Position numbers and translations under genes: made by a program. Below are positions 31,342 to 32,056 of a stretch of 32,056 nucleotides of DNA, one piece after another. Source of the stretch: an uncultured SAR86 cluster bacterium (GTDB lineage: Bacteria > Pseudomonadota > Gammaproteobacteria > Magnimaribacterales > AG-339-G14). A model generated the notes under the pieces. That model was not told the DNA's origin, made no database searches, and was given only the letters and a program-made list of their open reading frames with translations. Position 1 is the stretch's first letter, and every line of letters begins with the position of its first letter. The stretch covers positions 91,632 to 123,687 of the forward strand of contig CACOJO010000004.1 in assembly GCA_902627595.1 (NCBI GenBank), read 5' to 3'.

Positions 31342-32056
31342 ATGAAAACCATTGATTTTGTATTTAATTATGAAGAAGAATATGAAAGGTATCTTCTAGA
31401 AAGAATTCTTAACTTCATTAAAAAAGATATAAACGAAAATGGAGGTATTTCAGGAAAAGAATTCAATTATCATCTTTTACAAGCTGATAATCTTCCTGAT
31501 AGTGAAGATGAAATAACAAAACTATTCCCCAATGCGCTTTTTATTCAGGGAGATAATTTAAGGAGATATGCCGATCTTGAAAGTTTTTTCAGCAATAATT
31601 ACTGTCTTTTTTTCCCTGCCCAAAAAATTTCCAAGAAGCTACATAAAAATGTTTTGTCACTAGGAAATGATCTGTGCTCTGATGAACTTTCTATTGAACA
31701 CTTAATAGTTCCATCACATAAAATTAACAAAATTTGGTTTTTCTCTAATCCTGATGAATACAAAAGGCAAAATGATTTACCGCCAGCATCATCTCATGAT
31801 GTCTTTATTGACTCAGAAAATTCAGATTTTCAAGATAAAGTAAATCTGATTACCTATTCTGATAAATTAATTAAATTTACTGAAAAAACTAAAAAGCTGC
31901 CCTCCTCTATTGAGAAAATAACAGAACAAATTAATAAAGACGATCTCGTGGTATTTAATGCAGGTCATTTTGACTTATTAATATCTTACGTCATTGGATA
32001 TCTTGAACAGAAAAAATATCATCAGAAAATTCTTTTAATGAATGATGATCCAGAAA
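31342..32056 (+). CDS. Unrecognised protein, N-terminal part (runs off right edge)
   Basis: An open frame of 238 codons begins with ATG 5 bases after the acidic gene and continues past the window end. I do not recognise a family. The N-terminus is acidic and helical (FNYEEEYERYLLERILNFIK). The middle has DEITKLFPNALFIQGDNLRR and an aromatic-rich NNYCLFFPAQKI. Later segments (IEHLIVPSHKINKIWFFSN, LVVFNAGHFDLLISYVIGYL, QKILLMNDDPE) look like alternating strands and helices of a soluble alpha/beta protein. It has no signal peptide. Two cysteines are seen (NNYCLF, NDLCSD). Likely co-transcribed with the acidic gene. The absence of stops over 715 AT-rich bases and the coupled start make it a real gene. 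Confidence 0.75.
   Translation, partial: MKTIDFVFNYEEEYERYLLERILNFIKKDINENGGISGKEFNYHLLQADNLPDSEDEITKLFPNALFIQGDNLRRYADLESFFSNNYCLFFPAQKISKKLHKNVLSLGNDLCSDELSIEHLIVPSHKINKIWFFSNPDEYKRQNDLPPASSHDVFIDSENSDFQDKVNLITYSDKLIKFTEKTKKLPSSIEKITEQINKDDLVVFNAGHFDLLISYVIGYLEQKKYHQKILLMNDDPE

Overview
The window looks like a piece of a streamlined, AT-rich marine gammaproteobacterial chromosome, most like the SAR86 group. This rests on gene content, on very tight packing (overlaps of 1 to 53 bases, gaps of 0 to 40) and on lysine/asparagine/isoleucine-rich proteins. The nqrA-gap-mfd-csiV and lol-lpxK-kdsB-murB neighbourhoods recall those of Pseudomonas. The lineage call is inference; no marker gene such as 16S rRNA is present.

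Layout. (1) 1-4225, minus strand: two acyl-CoA dehydrogenase subunits, a long-type glyceraldehyde-3-phosphate dehydrogenase and the start of nqrA, apparently one operon. (2) 4307-8054, plus strand: mfd and csiV. (3) 8002-11722, minus strand: etfB-etfA-nfuA-sbcB. (4) 11858-13528, plus strand: ETF-ubiquinone oxidoreductase, closed by a 14-bp-stem terminator. (5) 13563-14295: a small exported protein and a divergent monooxygenase-like protein. (6) 14292-26354, minus strand: an almost gapless 12-kb, 11-gene run: trpS, unknown, MFS transporter, 2,4-dienoyl-CoA-reductase-like SDR, aldehyde dehydrogenase, LolC/E-type permease, lolD, an msbA-lpxK fusion, kdsB, murB and a DUF1285 protein. (7) 26360-27810: an apparent structured small RNA with promoter and terminator, tRNA-Ser(UGA), and an orphan exported protein bracketed by a second copy of the 5' end of that tRNA. 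(8) 27899-31336: thiolase, a porin with cysteine-bearing loops, a small exported protein and a very acidic protein. (9) From 31342 an unrecognised gene runs off the right edge.

How it fits together. Acyl-CoA dehydrogenase, dienoyl-CoA-reductase-like SDR, thiolase, ETF and ETF-QO make a nearly complete route for feeding electrons from acyl-CoA oxidation into ubiquinone. Na+-NQR feeds the same pool from NADH. The large operon is an envelope-building set: lipid A 4'-phosphorylation and flipping, CMP-Kdo, a peptidoglycan precursor and lipoprotein export.

Most worth a second look: the MsbA-LpxK fusion; the uncharacterised RNA whose terminator abuts trpS; the tRNA-Ser 5' duplication around an orphan gene; a promoter block shared by the porin and its neighbour; and a Tyr-to-Trp change at the usual catalytic position of the SDR. 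I saw no CRISPR array, insertion sequence, or defence or secretion system.
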